Shown here: piece by piece, positions 11,212 through 22,207 of the stretch | Numbering within the stretch: position 1 is the first letter of the stretch | Layout of the letters: every line of letters starts with the position of its first letter | DNA from: Gamarada debralockiae | Taxonomy: Eukaryota; Ascomycota; Leotiomycetes; Helotiales; Hyphodiscaceae | DNA length: 56,357 nt | Assembly (NCBI GenBank): GCA_002803225.1 | Contig: NXFV01001709.1 | Coordinates: 1-56,357 of the forward strand | Reading direction: 5' to 3' | Notes under the pieces: generated by a model | Told to the model about the DNA's origin: nothing | Database searches by the model: none | What the model saw: the letters and a program-made list of their open reading frames with translations, nothing else | Translations under genes and position numbers: made by a program

Positions 11212-12221
11212 ATGGCTTCCCTCAACTGCACAAATCCTCCCAGTGAGGCGAATACAGATGGAGGAGTCGCAGGCGCAGGCGTACGAGCCCCCCTCCCACT
11301 TCAAAACCAATAACTAAACATCATCCAGGTCCTCCTCTCCTTCATCATCACAGCCGGAATATCCCTCTTCATATCCTGCGCCATAATCCTCAGCGAATCA
11401 AGCCGCAACACCGAAGCAAAAGTGTTCCGAAAACTACTCCTCTCCTTCAGCGATCAACAAATCATAACCGGCATTGGTATCCAATGTGTCGCCTTAGCAA
11501 AAATGCAATCTATGATCCCCTACCACTTCTTCATCGTCTGGATGCTATCCCTTCTGTCGACTGCCACGCATATTGGGACTATATTGGCATTGGTGAATGA
11601 TTTCAAAAGGGACTGGGTACTGAGATGGTTAAGACAGTTCTTCATGTTTGTTAATCTCGCCCTCTCGATTGTGTCGGGGATTTTCATTCTGGAATCCGTG
11701 ATGAAGGACCTGCAGCCAACGTTACCGATCGCTTGTGTGTGGCAAGTTCAGCCTCATAGCGCTGCGTCTAACGCAGGCATCTCAGTCGCCGGGACAATTG
11801 CGGTTATGGCTGGGAACCTAATCTTCTTTGCGCTGGGAGTGTGGTATTTCCATGTCAAGGACCCTAAATGGCTTAAGATTGTCCAGATTGTGGGATTGCT
11901 AGTACTTATTGCCATTGGTGCTGGTGCTGCTATTCGGGTGATACTGCTGTCACAGGCTTTTGGATCACCTTCTGTCAAGCTGGCAGATTCTGGGGAGAAG
12001 GATTGGAGCTTTGGACAGCTTCTTCCTCTGCTTTTGCTTCTTTTGCCTTTGGTTTCGGCGATTGAAATTATTCGAGGTACGTTTGCGATGCCCCTGATCA
12101 ACAGTAGGTTAAGGATGTCGGCTAACAGATGGGGTAATCAGGAGAGATGAAAGTGCCGTCACCTGTGAAGGTTGAAGAGAAGCCTTTGGAAAGCGATAAC
12201 GACGAAAAGAATCTGCTGTAG
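11212..12221 (+). CDS. Multi-pass fungal integral membrane protein, unknown function
   Basis: Three exons: 11212-11280, 11329-12076, 12142-12221 (introns gtacga...ccag and gtacgt...tcag). The protein has about 298 residues. The short N terminus (MASLNCTNPPSEANTDGG) is probably extracellular. About seven hydrophobic segments follow, starting with VLLSFIITAGISLFISCAII. The motif LSFSDQQIITGIGIQ after the first segment is shared by a large uncharacterised fungal membrane-protein family. The C-terminal tail is charged (KVEEKPLESDNDEKNLL) and likely cytosolic. No enzyme motif is seen and the function is unknown. The gene sits between GH125 and DUF3112 genes with more than 700 bp on each side, so no operon-like logic applies. 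Confidence 0.8.
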
Positions 12222-13634
12222 ACGAACTCGTTCTGTTATCAATCCGTTCGACTCTTTTTCCGCAGCCCTAGCCAGTAAATCCGTGCCTTTGGCCAGCCCA
12301 CAATCGCAGATATTCTACCCCAAAGAGATAGTACTCCGTTTTTGGGAAACGACAAGGCAGTCGGTCTTAATCGCTGAAATGAACTTAATGGACGAGGGGC
12401 AAATGCCTGCTCGAATAGTTGGATATGATAGTTCAGGGAACCGAGGATAGCAAAGTCCAATCACTGGAGATGGAGATGGAGGTGAAAGGAGAGAGAAAAG
12501 GAATTTTCAATCGGATAATGTTAGGGTAGCCCGTAGTTGCCAACCGCCGCCATTGCTCCCTCATGTTAACACGATCACACGAAGTCAGTGGAGTAGTCCA
12601 TGTATGAAGAGGGATCACCAATACCGAGGGGCGTATTAATGAAGTTGTCATTGGGGAATTGTGGCCTCATGTTTTAATTTGGGATTTCCCCTTTGGGAGT
12701 GAACTGCACGCAACAAGATGATGCAATAATTGGATGGCACAGAGTATCAAAGCTACCATCTCACCATAGCTACCCAAATACCAAAGTTGAAGATGCTTCA
12801 TCTAAATTCGCGCTGGATCGTGGCAATCATCATGTGTCCTCTCTATTCTCTAGGGTAGAAATCTTCTAGAACATCTGTTTCGAAAGACTCCTCAAAGTGT
12901 GTGACTTGCCTCGTGTGTTAAAATTCGATCTGCATTTCCCAAGAACCAGTCCCACGGGAAGTTCCTCGTCAATGAGTGTCAGGACGAGGCACGAACACCC
13001 CCATGATATATCCGCACCTAAGCGCGTGATAGATATAGTCCACTCACCAAAGTCACGTTGGACGGCTGGTTTCACCCGACTTTTCCGTCTCTCATCACAC
13101 ATCCCATCCTCAAATTCCATCAACTCGTCACTTCAACTGCTCGCCACACAATCCGGGTCAGCACCCAATCTCCGCGGTGTCCCAAAAACCATATTGTCGA
13201 AAGAGCGATGGCCGAATCAGTGCAGGGGTCGGAATTTTCTTTCGTGTCCATCTTTTTCATTTGACACATTTCCCTGATTGCTCCAGCTTCCAAGGTTGGG
13301 TTGGGTTTTCCGTTCTTGTCGGTTCCGACGAACATGTCGGAGCCGTTTTGACCGATCGATTAGGCCGAGAAGAGTTTAAAGCGAGCGAGCGAGGCTAGGA
13401 TTAGTCATTTCAGCCTGAGCTGTCATTGGGTGAGCGGCTGAAAGGGGCTGTCTGCGGAGTGGTGATTGGGTGGACGAAAGCTTCTTTCGCGCCTTCGCTC
13501 TTTGTAACGTCCGACTTTCCTCGAGCATCACCACATTTGTGTGTGGCGTATGAGGTTTCATGACAATTAAGTCACGGGAAGTATTCCCTCATGAGGCAAA
13601 TGGTTATCAGTGTATAGTAATCTTCATTTTCATT
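12222..13634. other. Intergenic, no gene seen
   Basis: About 1.4 kb without a supported gene. Several short open frames overlap on both strands around 12860-13560, but none has family motifs or a consistent intron structure. Confidence 0.45.
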
Positions 13635-13778
13635 CACTTCCGTCTTTTGGTATATAACAAGCATGCATTAGTTCCTTCACGCAGCCTGAACAAATAGCTC
13701 AACAATCACTTTCGTCTTTTGGTATATAACAAGCATGCATTAGTTCCTTCACGCAGCCTGAAAAAATAGCTCAACAAT
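13635..13778 (+). repeat. 72-bp tandem duplication containing TATA-like box
   Basis: Two adjacent 72-bp copies (13635-13706 and 13707-13778) differ at only two positions. Each carries GGTATATAACAAGCATGCAT, that is a TATATAA element followed by the palindrome GCATGC. The second copy ends about 85 bp before the start codon of the DUF3112 gene, so the duplication doubles its core promoter. The near identity points to a recent event. Confidence 0.9.
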
Positions 13779-13864
13779 CACCACTTCCCAGTACAGACCT
13801 ACAACACCAACCTCGCACAGCATAACTTTACCTTGTATAGACAGACAGCTTCCAATCCATTAAG

Positions 13865-15061
13865 ATGTCTTCATCTGAGGCTGTTAGTTGACACCTCTCT
13901 CAATGACAAACACATAGCTAATCTACTCTCCAGTCAACTCAACAGCATGCTCCATACGTACCCACAGTGGCAGCCCTTGGAGGCTCGCCGACAATAGGCC
14001 TCGACGATCCAGTACGTACACAGAATCTTCAAATTGAATGAGCAAATGAAGTCTTTGTCTCAAGAGCACATCCTCCATATCTCAGGTGGAGTGAACGATT
14101 GCTGACCCCCGATTTCCTATAGATAACCTCCGTATTCCTCGTCCTCTTCATCATCCTCGCGGCAATACACATGACAATATTCCAGGTCAATCGACGGGGT
14201 GGAAAAAAGTTTGTAATGTCAGGCATGATCTTCGGATTCTGCATGGCACGAACAGTAACCTGCACAATGCGATTAGTCTGGAGTACACATATCAAAAGCG
14301 TCCCAATCGCAATCGCTGCCCAGATCTTTGTGACCGCGGGCGTCATCCTCCTCTTCATTATCAACCTGATCTTCGCGCAACGAATTGTCCGCGCCTCACA
14401 TCCAAACTGGGCTTGGGCGAAATGGTTCTCGGTTGCATTCAAGATTTACTACGCTTCGATCGTGGTAATGCTTATCGCACTCATAACGTGTACGGTCCAA
14501 AGTTTCTACACGCTATCGCATAACACGAAACGGATTGACCGCGATGTGCAGCTTGTTGGGTCGACGTACTTTGCGGTTGCTGCATTCATACCCATCCCTC
14601 TAGTGTTGCTTCGAGTCGTCCTTCCCAAGAAGGTGGAGCACGTCGACAAATTCGGAGAGGGACGCTTCAGGACCAAGATTCGCGTTCTTCTCTTCTCATC
14701 TTTCATTCTGACTTTGGGTGCTGCGTTCCGCGCCGGTATTGCCTATGTTCCTCGGCCACGAGCGGATCCTGCTTGGTACCACTCCAAAGCTTGCTTCTAC
14801 ATCTTCAATTTCGCCATTGAGGTCATTGTGGTGGCTCTGTATGCAGTAATCAGAGTGGACAGGAGATTCCACATCCCAGATGGCGTCCATGGCCCAGGCG
14901 CATACTCTGCTGGCCAAAACGCTGAGCCAAAGAAACAGACCATTCTTGATCGGGTGAATAGCGAGGAGGAGGTGTTTGATAATGAGCCGGAGGAGGGGAA
15001 GAATTTCGAGACGAGTGGAGATCTTGAGACGGGAATGGCGCCTGTTACTGCATCAACGTGA
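13865..15061 (+). CDS. DUF3112 family membrane protein
   Basis: Three exons: 13865-13882 (six codons, MSSSEA), 13934-14011 and 14123-15061; introns of 51 and 111 bp. The product has about 344 residues. Seven hydrophobic segments begin with ITSVFLVLFIILAAIHMTIF. The run RRGGKKFVMSGMIFGFCMAR, then LLFIINLIFAQRIVRASHP and TCTVQSFYTL, is the conserved core of PF11309 (DUF3112), found in Pezizomycotina. The acidic C-terminal tail (SEEEVFDNEPEEGKNFETSG) is probably cytosolic. The biochemical role is unknown; the seven-segment layout resembles RTA1-type proteins, but that is only inference. The short first exon was chosen because it gives an ATG, consensus splice sites and one continuous frame. Its promoter carries the 72-bp duplication. 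Confidence 0.85.
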
Positions 15062-16749
15062 GCGAAATGCTTGGTTTTTCAGCGATTTGACGGACAGCCA
15101 CTTGGCACAGACTGTACAGCCTGTACATACTGTATAATACCCACATATGCAACTTTCATATCTTTTCCAATCCTCTTGTTCCCGTCTCGTTGAAGCCTGA
15201 CTTTATGCTTTGCCACGAGGGAAAGTTCCCACCCAGCTCCTGAACGACCTGCATGGTGCACGAAGATACGAGCTTCATGTTGCTCATAGCTCATGGCAAA
15301 GACGGAAATCTAATGCTGGTGGAGATATCTCAACACCACTACAAGTAAACTGAGCTCAAGACAAGTAGCAAGATCGCAGAATCTCAAATTCCACCGCCGG
15401 GGCCACTGCATTGAGTTTATCTCCGAGGGGTTGTTTCGTCGTCATCTCATATTTCGTCGTCGAACCGTTTCGTTGTCACTTAATTTATCACCGCAATTAT
15501 ATACATAGAGTCTAAAGCTAGTCAATACACATGACTGTTTCACCGCTATGCTTCCGAATCTCCGCGCAATGTGTCTGGCTTTTCAATCTGTGTTTGTGGT
15601 GCCTGTGCGCCACCAGAGCCTTTCCAATATCTCGCCGCTGTAATTTTTGTGTCTTGGTCCTTGGATTTAAGAATTTGAAATTTGGGGATTCACTTTCCTT
15701 TCATGCTGTTTTGTAGCTGGTGTTCTCACACCCATACTCCATATATCTCACTCTTTGGTCACGAGCTGATTCTCGACCATTTCTCGATCGGAAACAAGAG
15801 GAACATGGAACCGCTCTAGAGCCAGGCTCAAACTCAGTTGATCCACCTACCCTCTCTGTAAAAGCACGTCAGCGTAACTACTATCTCTCTGACTCACCGT
15901 GGGAGAACTGCACTCTGGCCAGATTAGAACTGATTTGGTGATGTTTCTATTCATTGCTAAGTTAAAGAATTTCAGCGCATGATAGTGTCAAACGCATACT
16001 TGGATACGGAGATAGTGTAATTTGGCAACTCCAACTCGATCTTTATTTCTTTGGTATCAAAAAAACTTCAACGATGTGAATAATATCCGCCAATTTTCTG
16101 GGCTTAGCGTGCCCGTTGCGAAAACTTTTCTTTTTAGGTAATGGCCACCTCCAAATCTTGATGTGGAGCAACATCCAATGGAGAACATTGTGATTGTGAT
16201 TCTTACTATTTGCAGCTACCATACGATGGGCCTTGAAGGTTTGGATCAAGGTTTTGAAGCGATAGGCAAAGTACCTTCACATTCCAAGGAGAGGTTGCGG
16301 TACAAATGCATAAACAGGTTCCTGTCATCGATATCCATGTCGGTATTGAGATCTTTTATCGTTGTCACTTTCCGCAGTTCAAGTTCGTACGAGAGTCATG
16401 CTTCTAGGTATGGTGGGCGAACTTATGTAGGTTGACCAAGCACAACATCTGGATCGAGATTTCGATATGGAAAGTCTCGCCTCTTTCCACCGCAGATTCT
16501 GCAATGTGAGTGTTCCAAATTTACAGGCGCAATATGAATACGTTGGACGTCACTGCTTATGGATTAGCATGCCGAGATGTTTTGTATGTTGGGTTCGAGA
16601 GGGTGCCCAGCGAGCATGTTCAAAGCTCAATCCATTGATTTTTTTCTTCTTCTACCAAATAAGAGCATATAACGCAGGAAACTTCAATGCTATTCATAGT
16701 CATCAATTTTTGTATATCCAGATGTGGATGTGGGCAGTACACCACTATA
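15062..16749. other. Intergenic, no gene seen
   Basis: About 1.7 kb without supported genes. Open frames of up to 149 codons exist but have low-complexity, motif-free translations and no splice logic. Its right end runs into retrotransposon debris. Confidence 0.4.
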
Positions 16750-17150
16750 TTGGACCTGCGATGCAATATTTGTTGACAGTATGGAGAAAACTTGAAGTGT
16801 CGTCGGTTTGGTGTCCATTTCCTAGGGCTCAGCCAAACCCAAAGTTGAGGACAATTCTACCAGTTCTTGAACTGACTTCAAGTCACTGTCGGGAGCGACA
16901 CATAGAAGGCATATAATTATGCAAGAGCGTACTACACCGATTTATGCTGCAGGGGGTCTGCCAGACAAGATCATCTCAGATCGAGATCCACAAGTGACTT
17001 TTAGCATGCATCTTGCCAGCGCAAATGCTGTATAGCAAGGAGCCCAGATTTTGCTTACTGCACTAGGATTCGATAAAGTCTTCGAGCTCCCGAATGCAAC
17101 CCCATCAATGTCATGTTCTCGTTGGCAGAACAACAACGACATAAATCAAG
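16750..17150 (+). mobile_element. Ty3/gypsy integrase relic
   Basis: At 16955-17005 one frame reads GLPDKIISDRDPQVTFS, very close to the core-domain motif of Ty3/gypsy integrases (GLPxKIISDRDPxFTS, where the D of SDRD is catalytic). The flanking sequence resembles integrase in pieces, but stops (TAG near 17034) and frame changes break it. No long terminal repeats or reverse transcriptase are seen nearby. This is a short, inactive fossil. Confidence 0.55.
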
Positions 17151-17550
17151 GCAGCGAGAAACAAAACAGCGGTAATAACTATAAGATTGGAATTTAAAGA
17201 AGTCGTATGTGAACGATACTTGGGACTAGAAGGCAAGACTTGAGTTCTTTGACTGAACTTAGAAGGGAGGGAGGAGTGTTCTCGAGCACAATTTGGAGCA
17301 AGTCGTCATTGTTGCTGAAGGATATACTCGGAGTCCATCTAATCTTATGTGCCTGAGGCTGTTCCCGTCCAGAAGACCTTTGAGCTCATCTTCGTGGGCA
17401 CCATTGGAAGCAGCAGCAGAGGATAGGAGAGACTTTTTCGTTTCGGGCGATGAAGGTTCCCAGGATGCAGGAGATTCGGCTAACATCGCAATTGCTATCT
17501 TGCCTGGTCCAAAACTTTTACGAGCCAGGCCCATTCTAGAAATACAGAGC

Positions 17551-18630
17551 TCAGGCCTTAAAGTTCGGCATGTCATCCTCCCTCTTCTTGCCCCTCCCAT
17601 ACGTACTTGAGAACCTCTCTCTCATATGTCCCTCAACCGTCAACGGCTCCCCCTCAACTGCACTCCCATCCAGCGGCTTCAACACACAATCAATATTTCC
17701 ATCAAAGAAATAAGGAACACTATACCTATCCGTCCCACTCTTATTAATAACCCTATGTAAACTACTCTTGTACCTCCCACTCGTCCACATCTGCAGCATA
17801 TCGCCCACATTCACCACGTACGCATCTTTGTTGGGTGTGACATCGACCCAGATTTTGCCTTCGCTGTCCCAGACTTGAAGGCCCCCGATCTCGTCTTGGA
17901 GAAGGAGAGTTATGGCGCCGAAATCTGTATGCGCGCCGGCTCCTAGCTGGTTTTCGGTACTGGTGGTTTGAGGTGGGTAGTGCAGGAGACGGATAGATGC
18001 TACTGCGTCGTTTGAGACGAATTCCTCGAATACTTTGGGACCGTAAGGGAGGCCGGCGGCGAGGATGTCCATGACGGTCAGGGAGAGGTTGAACATGAGG
18101 TCGTAGTACTTTTCCATAGGCTGTCGGAAGACTTTCTCAGGCACCATGGACGTCGGCGGCCAGAGATTTGGTCCCATTAAGAACGCATTATTCTGCACCC
18201 TAGGATCTGTGGCTGGTATTTCCTTGCCCACGTAAAATCCCTGAACATCGCCATTAGCTTTCTTCAATCCTTCATCTCAGACAGCAATTGAACAAACCTC
18301 TTTCAAATCAGGCAAAGTTCCCTCCTGTAACCCCTGATTCCCAATAAGTTCATAGCCCCGATTACTAGCCCCCACTGATTTGCTCTTGTCCAACTTTTTC
18401 TTCTCCTCAAACGGCAACTTGAAAAATGCAGCCGAGCCGACAAAGACCTCGTCTTGCAACGAGCGTGGGATCCCGTGACCGATTAATTGGAAGAATCCGG
18501 TAGTAATACATGCTTCCCGGACCTGGTTGACGATCTTCAGGGCCTCGATTGAGGTTGGGTCTGCGAGGTACGGAGCGAGGTCCACCGTTGGGACATTGAA
18601 GCTAGAGTTTAGGGACTTGGTGACTGTCAT
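17551..18630 (-). CDS. 2-oxoglutarate/Fe(II)-dependent dioxygenase (IPNS-like)
   Basis: Two exons on the minus strand, 18630-18298 and 18240-17551, with a 57-bp intron (gtttgt, branch GCTAAT, ttcag). About 340 residues, normal for the family. The N-terminal DIOX_N part (VPTVDLAPYL, REACITTGFFQLIGHGIP) is followed by the oxygenase jelly roll. The iron ligands are His215 and Asp217 (HTDFGAITLL) and His273 (LHRVI); the 2-oxoglutarate-binding pair is Arg283 and Ser285 (RYSVPYFF). Such enzymes hydroxylate, desaturate or cyclise small molecules; the substrate cannot be read from sequence. It is followed downstream on the same strand by no metabolic partner, so there is no sign of a biosynthetic cluster. 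The frame is intact. Confidence 0.87.
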
Positions 18631-19106
18631 TGTGCGAAGTGGATGTGGTATTGTACCAGGTTAGGAGGAACCGCAGTCGTGAAACTTGATGCTCTTCCAT
18701 GTTGATTTTATGCCAGCCTTGTGTAAGCCTCGTCAACCCCACCTTGGAGATTGCAGATAAGGTGCCCGGACTTCGCCGTACTCCGCCCGTATGATTAAGC
18801 TTGTGTGAGGCGCAGGGCAGTAGATTAATATAAAAGGCAGAAGATTGAGGACCGAAAGTAATTGAAAGTGGTTCCAATAAGATACGAAGAATCATGAAGC
18901 TGTTGGGTTGGTAGGGAGTCTTGCGTGCGAATCGTTGGAATGACTTCAACTTCCCCATCGCGGGGTTCTTCAAGACCCAAAAGAGTAAATGACAAGGATA
19001 AATGTTGGGATGATCATATACGTCGTGGTGCTTTCCCAAATAGCCAATGTCCATATTTGTAGCCGCCGTACCAAGCGTCAAAATTCACGAAAGATTAGAG
19101 TGTCAT
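18631..19106. other. Spacer between KHA1 and dioxygenase gene
   Basis: This 476-bp spacer carries the end of KHA1 and the promoter of the dioxygenase gene, both on the minus strand. No further gene or repeat is seen. Confidence 0.45.
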
Positions 19107-22100
19107 TTACGTGTCAAGTCCCTGCCCACCAGCTTGCATAACCAAAACACTACCTCGAACACCTCCCGATATCATAGTTTCGGCGACAATGCCCAATGTC
19201 TTCCGCATCTCGACTCCAGAAGGATTGCTTGCAAATTCCGTCTCGGCGTTTGAGATTGTCGCATGCTGTCTTCTTCCAACCACGATGAGATCTCCTGCAT
19301 TTCTTGGTGACTGTGCGATCTCTTGTCTGGCATGGCTGAGACAATCTGCAACAGGTGTGGTGGTTGGAACATCCACGAAAACCACACGGTTCGTCAGAGC
19401 CGAGGGCAAAGAGTCGCGCAAGGTGTGTAGAAGCGCAGCGTCTTGAGCAGCACCCGCATACAACGTTCCGGTATTGATTCTCTCTGAGACTTCGAGCTGC
19501 GAGCCGCTTTCACGGCCAGTAATAGTCCTGCTTGCCTCAGCCATAACTTCGGGAGACTTGTTCTCCCTTGAATGAGATACGAGCGGCATGACGAAGTGTA
19601 TGATCGTGGCAGTAATATTAGCGTTTTGCGCAAGCTGCAGCACGAATCGAAGAGCGACACGATCATCAACTCCGCCGAAGAAGGGGAAAAAGATGTGATG
19701 ACTTCGATCAGAAATGGGTTGCGCAGGCGGTTCACGATGACTCCGCAAGCTGAGGCCGCTCACAGTTCGGCTGAGAGGTCGAGATTCTGAGATCGCTGGG
19801 CCACCAAAGCCATTGTTGACAAAGATGGCGGTGTTGCATGTGGCCTTCGCAAGTGTTTTCTGGATGAAGGCGTCTTGCAATCCGCTGGAGAAGTGATCAT
19901 CAGTCGAATCGCTGTCACAGATCACGCCATTTTCGTTCCATGGAATGAGGACCAGATCGGAGAAATGGTCGGAAGCCTGACTAGTCAGAGTCTCTGCGTA
20001 AGAAGCTTCAGGGACGACAGAGACATCTCCAGAGACCGCAACATTGTTGAGCTGTGCAAACGTTCGGAAGGCGTTCAAGACTGGATCCTTGTAGGAGTGT
20101 TCGTCCATTTCAGAAACCTGCATTACCGAACTCGTACGGTCCGTAAGTTCCAGCATGCGAAGACCATGGACCTCGAGGGGACGTTTTGAGACAAGAGCTG
20201 AGGAAGAATCTGTCGTAGACTCAAAGCTCTCAGGAACTGCTGAAAGTTCCATCTTGGATCTGTGAGTCTTCGCCAAAACAGGGGGCCGCTCACCTCCCAA
20301 GAGAGCGATGAATGTGAAAAGACTGGGCAGGCTATCGAGTCGAAGATAGACCAGAAGACGACGGACCTGGGCAGTCTGCAATTTTTCGATAGATGTCTCA
20401 GGACTGTCGCTGCTTTCAGGACTGAGTCGATTCCCATCCCAATCAATCTCGCCTCTCTTCCATGATTCCAACTTCTTCTGGTACCAGGGTGGATATAAGA
20501 AGGTCGTCAGTGGTGTTGTGGAAACTGTTGTTACAAGTGCCATGACAACGAAAATGGTGAAAGTTCTAGTCGAGAGGATTTTGGCTTGCAGGCCAATATT
20601 CTGCTATCAGTTAGCCAATGGTACAGGGGACGTCTGTAGTGGGGGCACTCACCAAAACAATAAGTTCCACAAGACCTTTGCAACTCATCAAAACGCCGAT
20701 TGCGAAACTCTCTCTCCAGACCAGTTTGCAGGCCTTAGCAGCAAGGGTTCCACCAATGATCTTACCTGTAAACGCAACAGTAATAACTCCGACCACGTAT
20801 GCCCATGTAATGCCATCATTGAGCAATCCAAGATTGGTGCTCAGCCCGGACAATGCAAAGTAAAGCGGAAGAAAGAGGGCCGAAACGAGATCCTCAATCT
20901 TCTCGGTGACTTTGATGGCAAAGCCGCCATCATGGGGACATATTAGCCCAACAAGGAAGGCTATGAACGCTAGTCAGTGACGGAGTTAGAAGAACTGATT
21001 TGATTGATGCTCACCTCCAAAAATTGGATGTACTCCAATAATCCCAGTGAACCAAGCAGATGTAAGCATCAACAGAATAGTCAGAGCAACCATGCTCTGT
21101 GAAGGGCCATTTTGAATGCTCCCACTGCGTCGGAGGATCCATAGGAATCCAGGTCGGATTGCAAAAACCAAAAATAAAGCCCATCCAATGCATGCAAGCA
21201 GGACATACAATGCAGTAATCCCAGAACCATTATTGACCAACGCCACACATAGAGCAAGGAGAATCCAACCGATGACATCGTTTCCGACGCCCGCAGCCAA
21301 GACGGTAACTCCAACAGGGGTCGAGAGTAGTTTCAATTCTGTGAGAATTCGGCAAAGAACGGGAAAAGCAGTGATCTATCACACGAATCAGATCTGGGTA
21401 TCCTAGATGTGGCTGGCCAGGTTCTTACCGCAAGTGCAGTCCCAATAAACAGCATATATACACCAAAACTGATAGGCACGGTTCCAGCATCATGTCGGAA
21501 CTCGTTGTATAGGCCCCTAGCAATAGCGCATCCCAACCCAAAAGGCAGTATCATACCTGCAAGACCCACACTTAACGCAACGCGCCAATTTGAGAGAAAC
21601 ATGCGCAAATTGACTTCGAGACCGACAAGGAAGAGGAACAAGACCAGTCCTAAATTTGCAACCAAGTTCAGGTTTGGCATGGCGGCGGCTGGGAAGATGG
21701 CAGCTTGGAACCCAGGAATCCGCATCATCACGGATGGTCCCAATATGATGCCTCCAATGACTTCAGCGATGACTCGTGGCTGTCGCAGTTTGGAGAGGGG
21801 CCAGTGGAGCAGACGGCAGAAGATGAGGATTATTCCTGCCTGTGTCACTTGTTAGCACAGAGAACGTTGGCAGTGAGACAATCAACGGAGAATTTGGGGA
21901 TATTCTCTTGTGGTATCGCAGATCTGCGGTCGCGCAATCGAGATCTGACAACAGCCATGCTGTCCGTAAATTCCGAGCGGTTGCTTGCAGAGTGGTGACA
22001 CTCTCGTGGAATGCTCGTCTCCCATCGACTTGATTGCTGACGTACCTGGATAATGAATAGAAAGATGGGGTTCTTGGGATCATATTGGCTCGGATTGGAT

Positions 22101-22207
22101 CCCTCCAAGATACCGCCCTGGGGAGTAGCACGATCTGTCGAGGATGCAGATGCAGCTGTTGAGGCTGCGGTCACGGTCTTTGTCACAACCTTCGATATTG
22201 AAGACAT
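19107..22207 (-). CDS. KHA1: K+/H+ antiporter, Kha1-like (CPA2 family)
   Basis: Five exons on the minus strand: 22207-22046, 21839-21429, 21375-21015, 20960-20653, 20600-19107. The introns are 206, 53, 54 and 52 bp, each with GT..AG ends. They give about 911 residues; yeast Kha1 has 873. The first half holds about 12 membrane segments of the Na+/H+ exchanger fold (LRQPRVIAEVIGGIILGPSV, LFLVGLEVNLR, ITAFPVLCRIL). The CPA2 ion-binding pair Asn-Asp is at about 223-224 in GVGNDVIGW. The second half is a soluble regulatory region with USP-like segments (HHIFFPFFGGVDDRVALRFV, GDLIVVGRR). It exchanges K+ for H+ in endomembranes. The start ATG was chosen for its Ser/Thr/Ala-rich N terminus, followed directly by segment 1. 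No breaks. Confidence 0.92.

Noticed and set aside
16467..16916. Open frame of 149 codons on the plus strand
   Set aside because: No motif, no splice partner and a translation of low plausibility next to transposon debris.
21409..21855. Open frame of 148 codons on the plus strand
   Set aside because: It is the antisense shadow of KHA1 exon 2.
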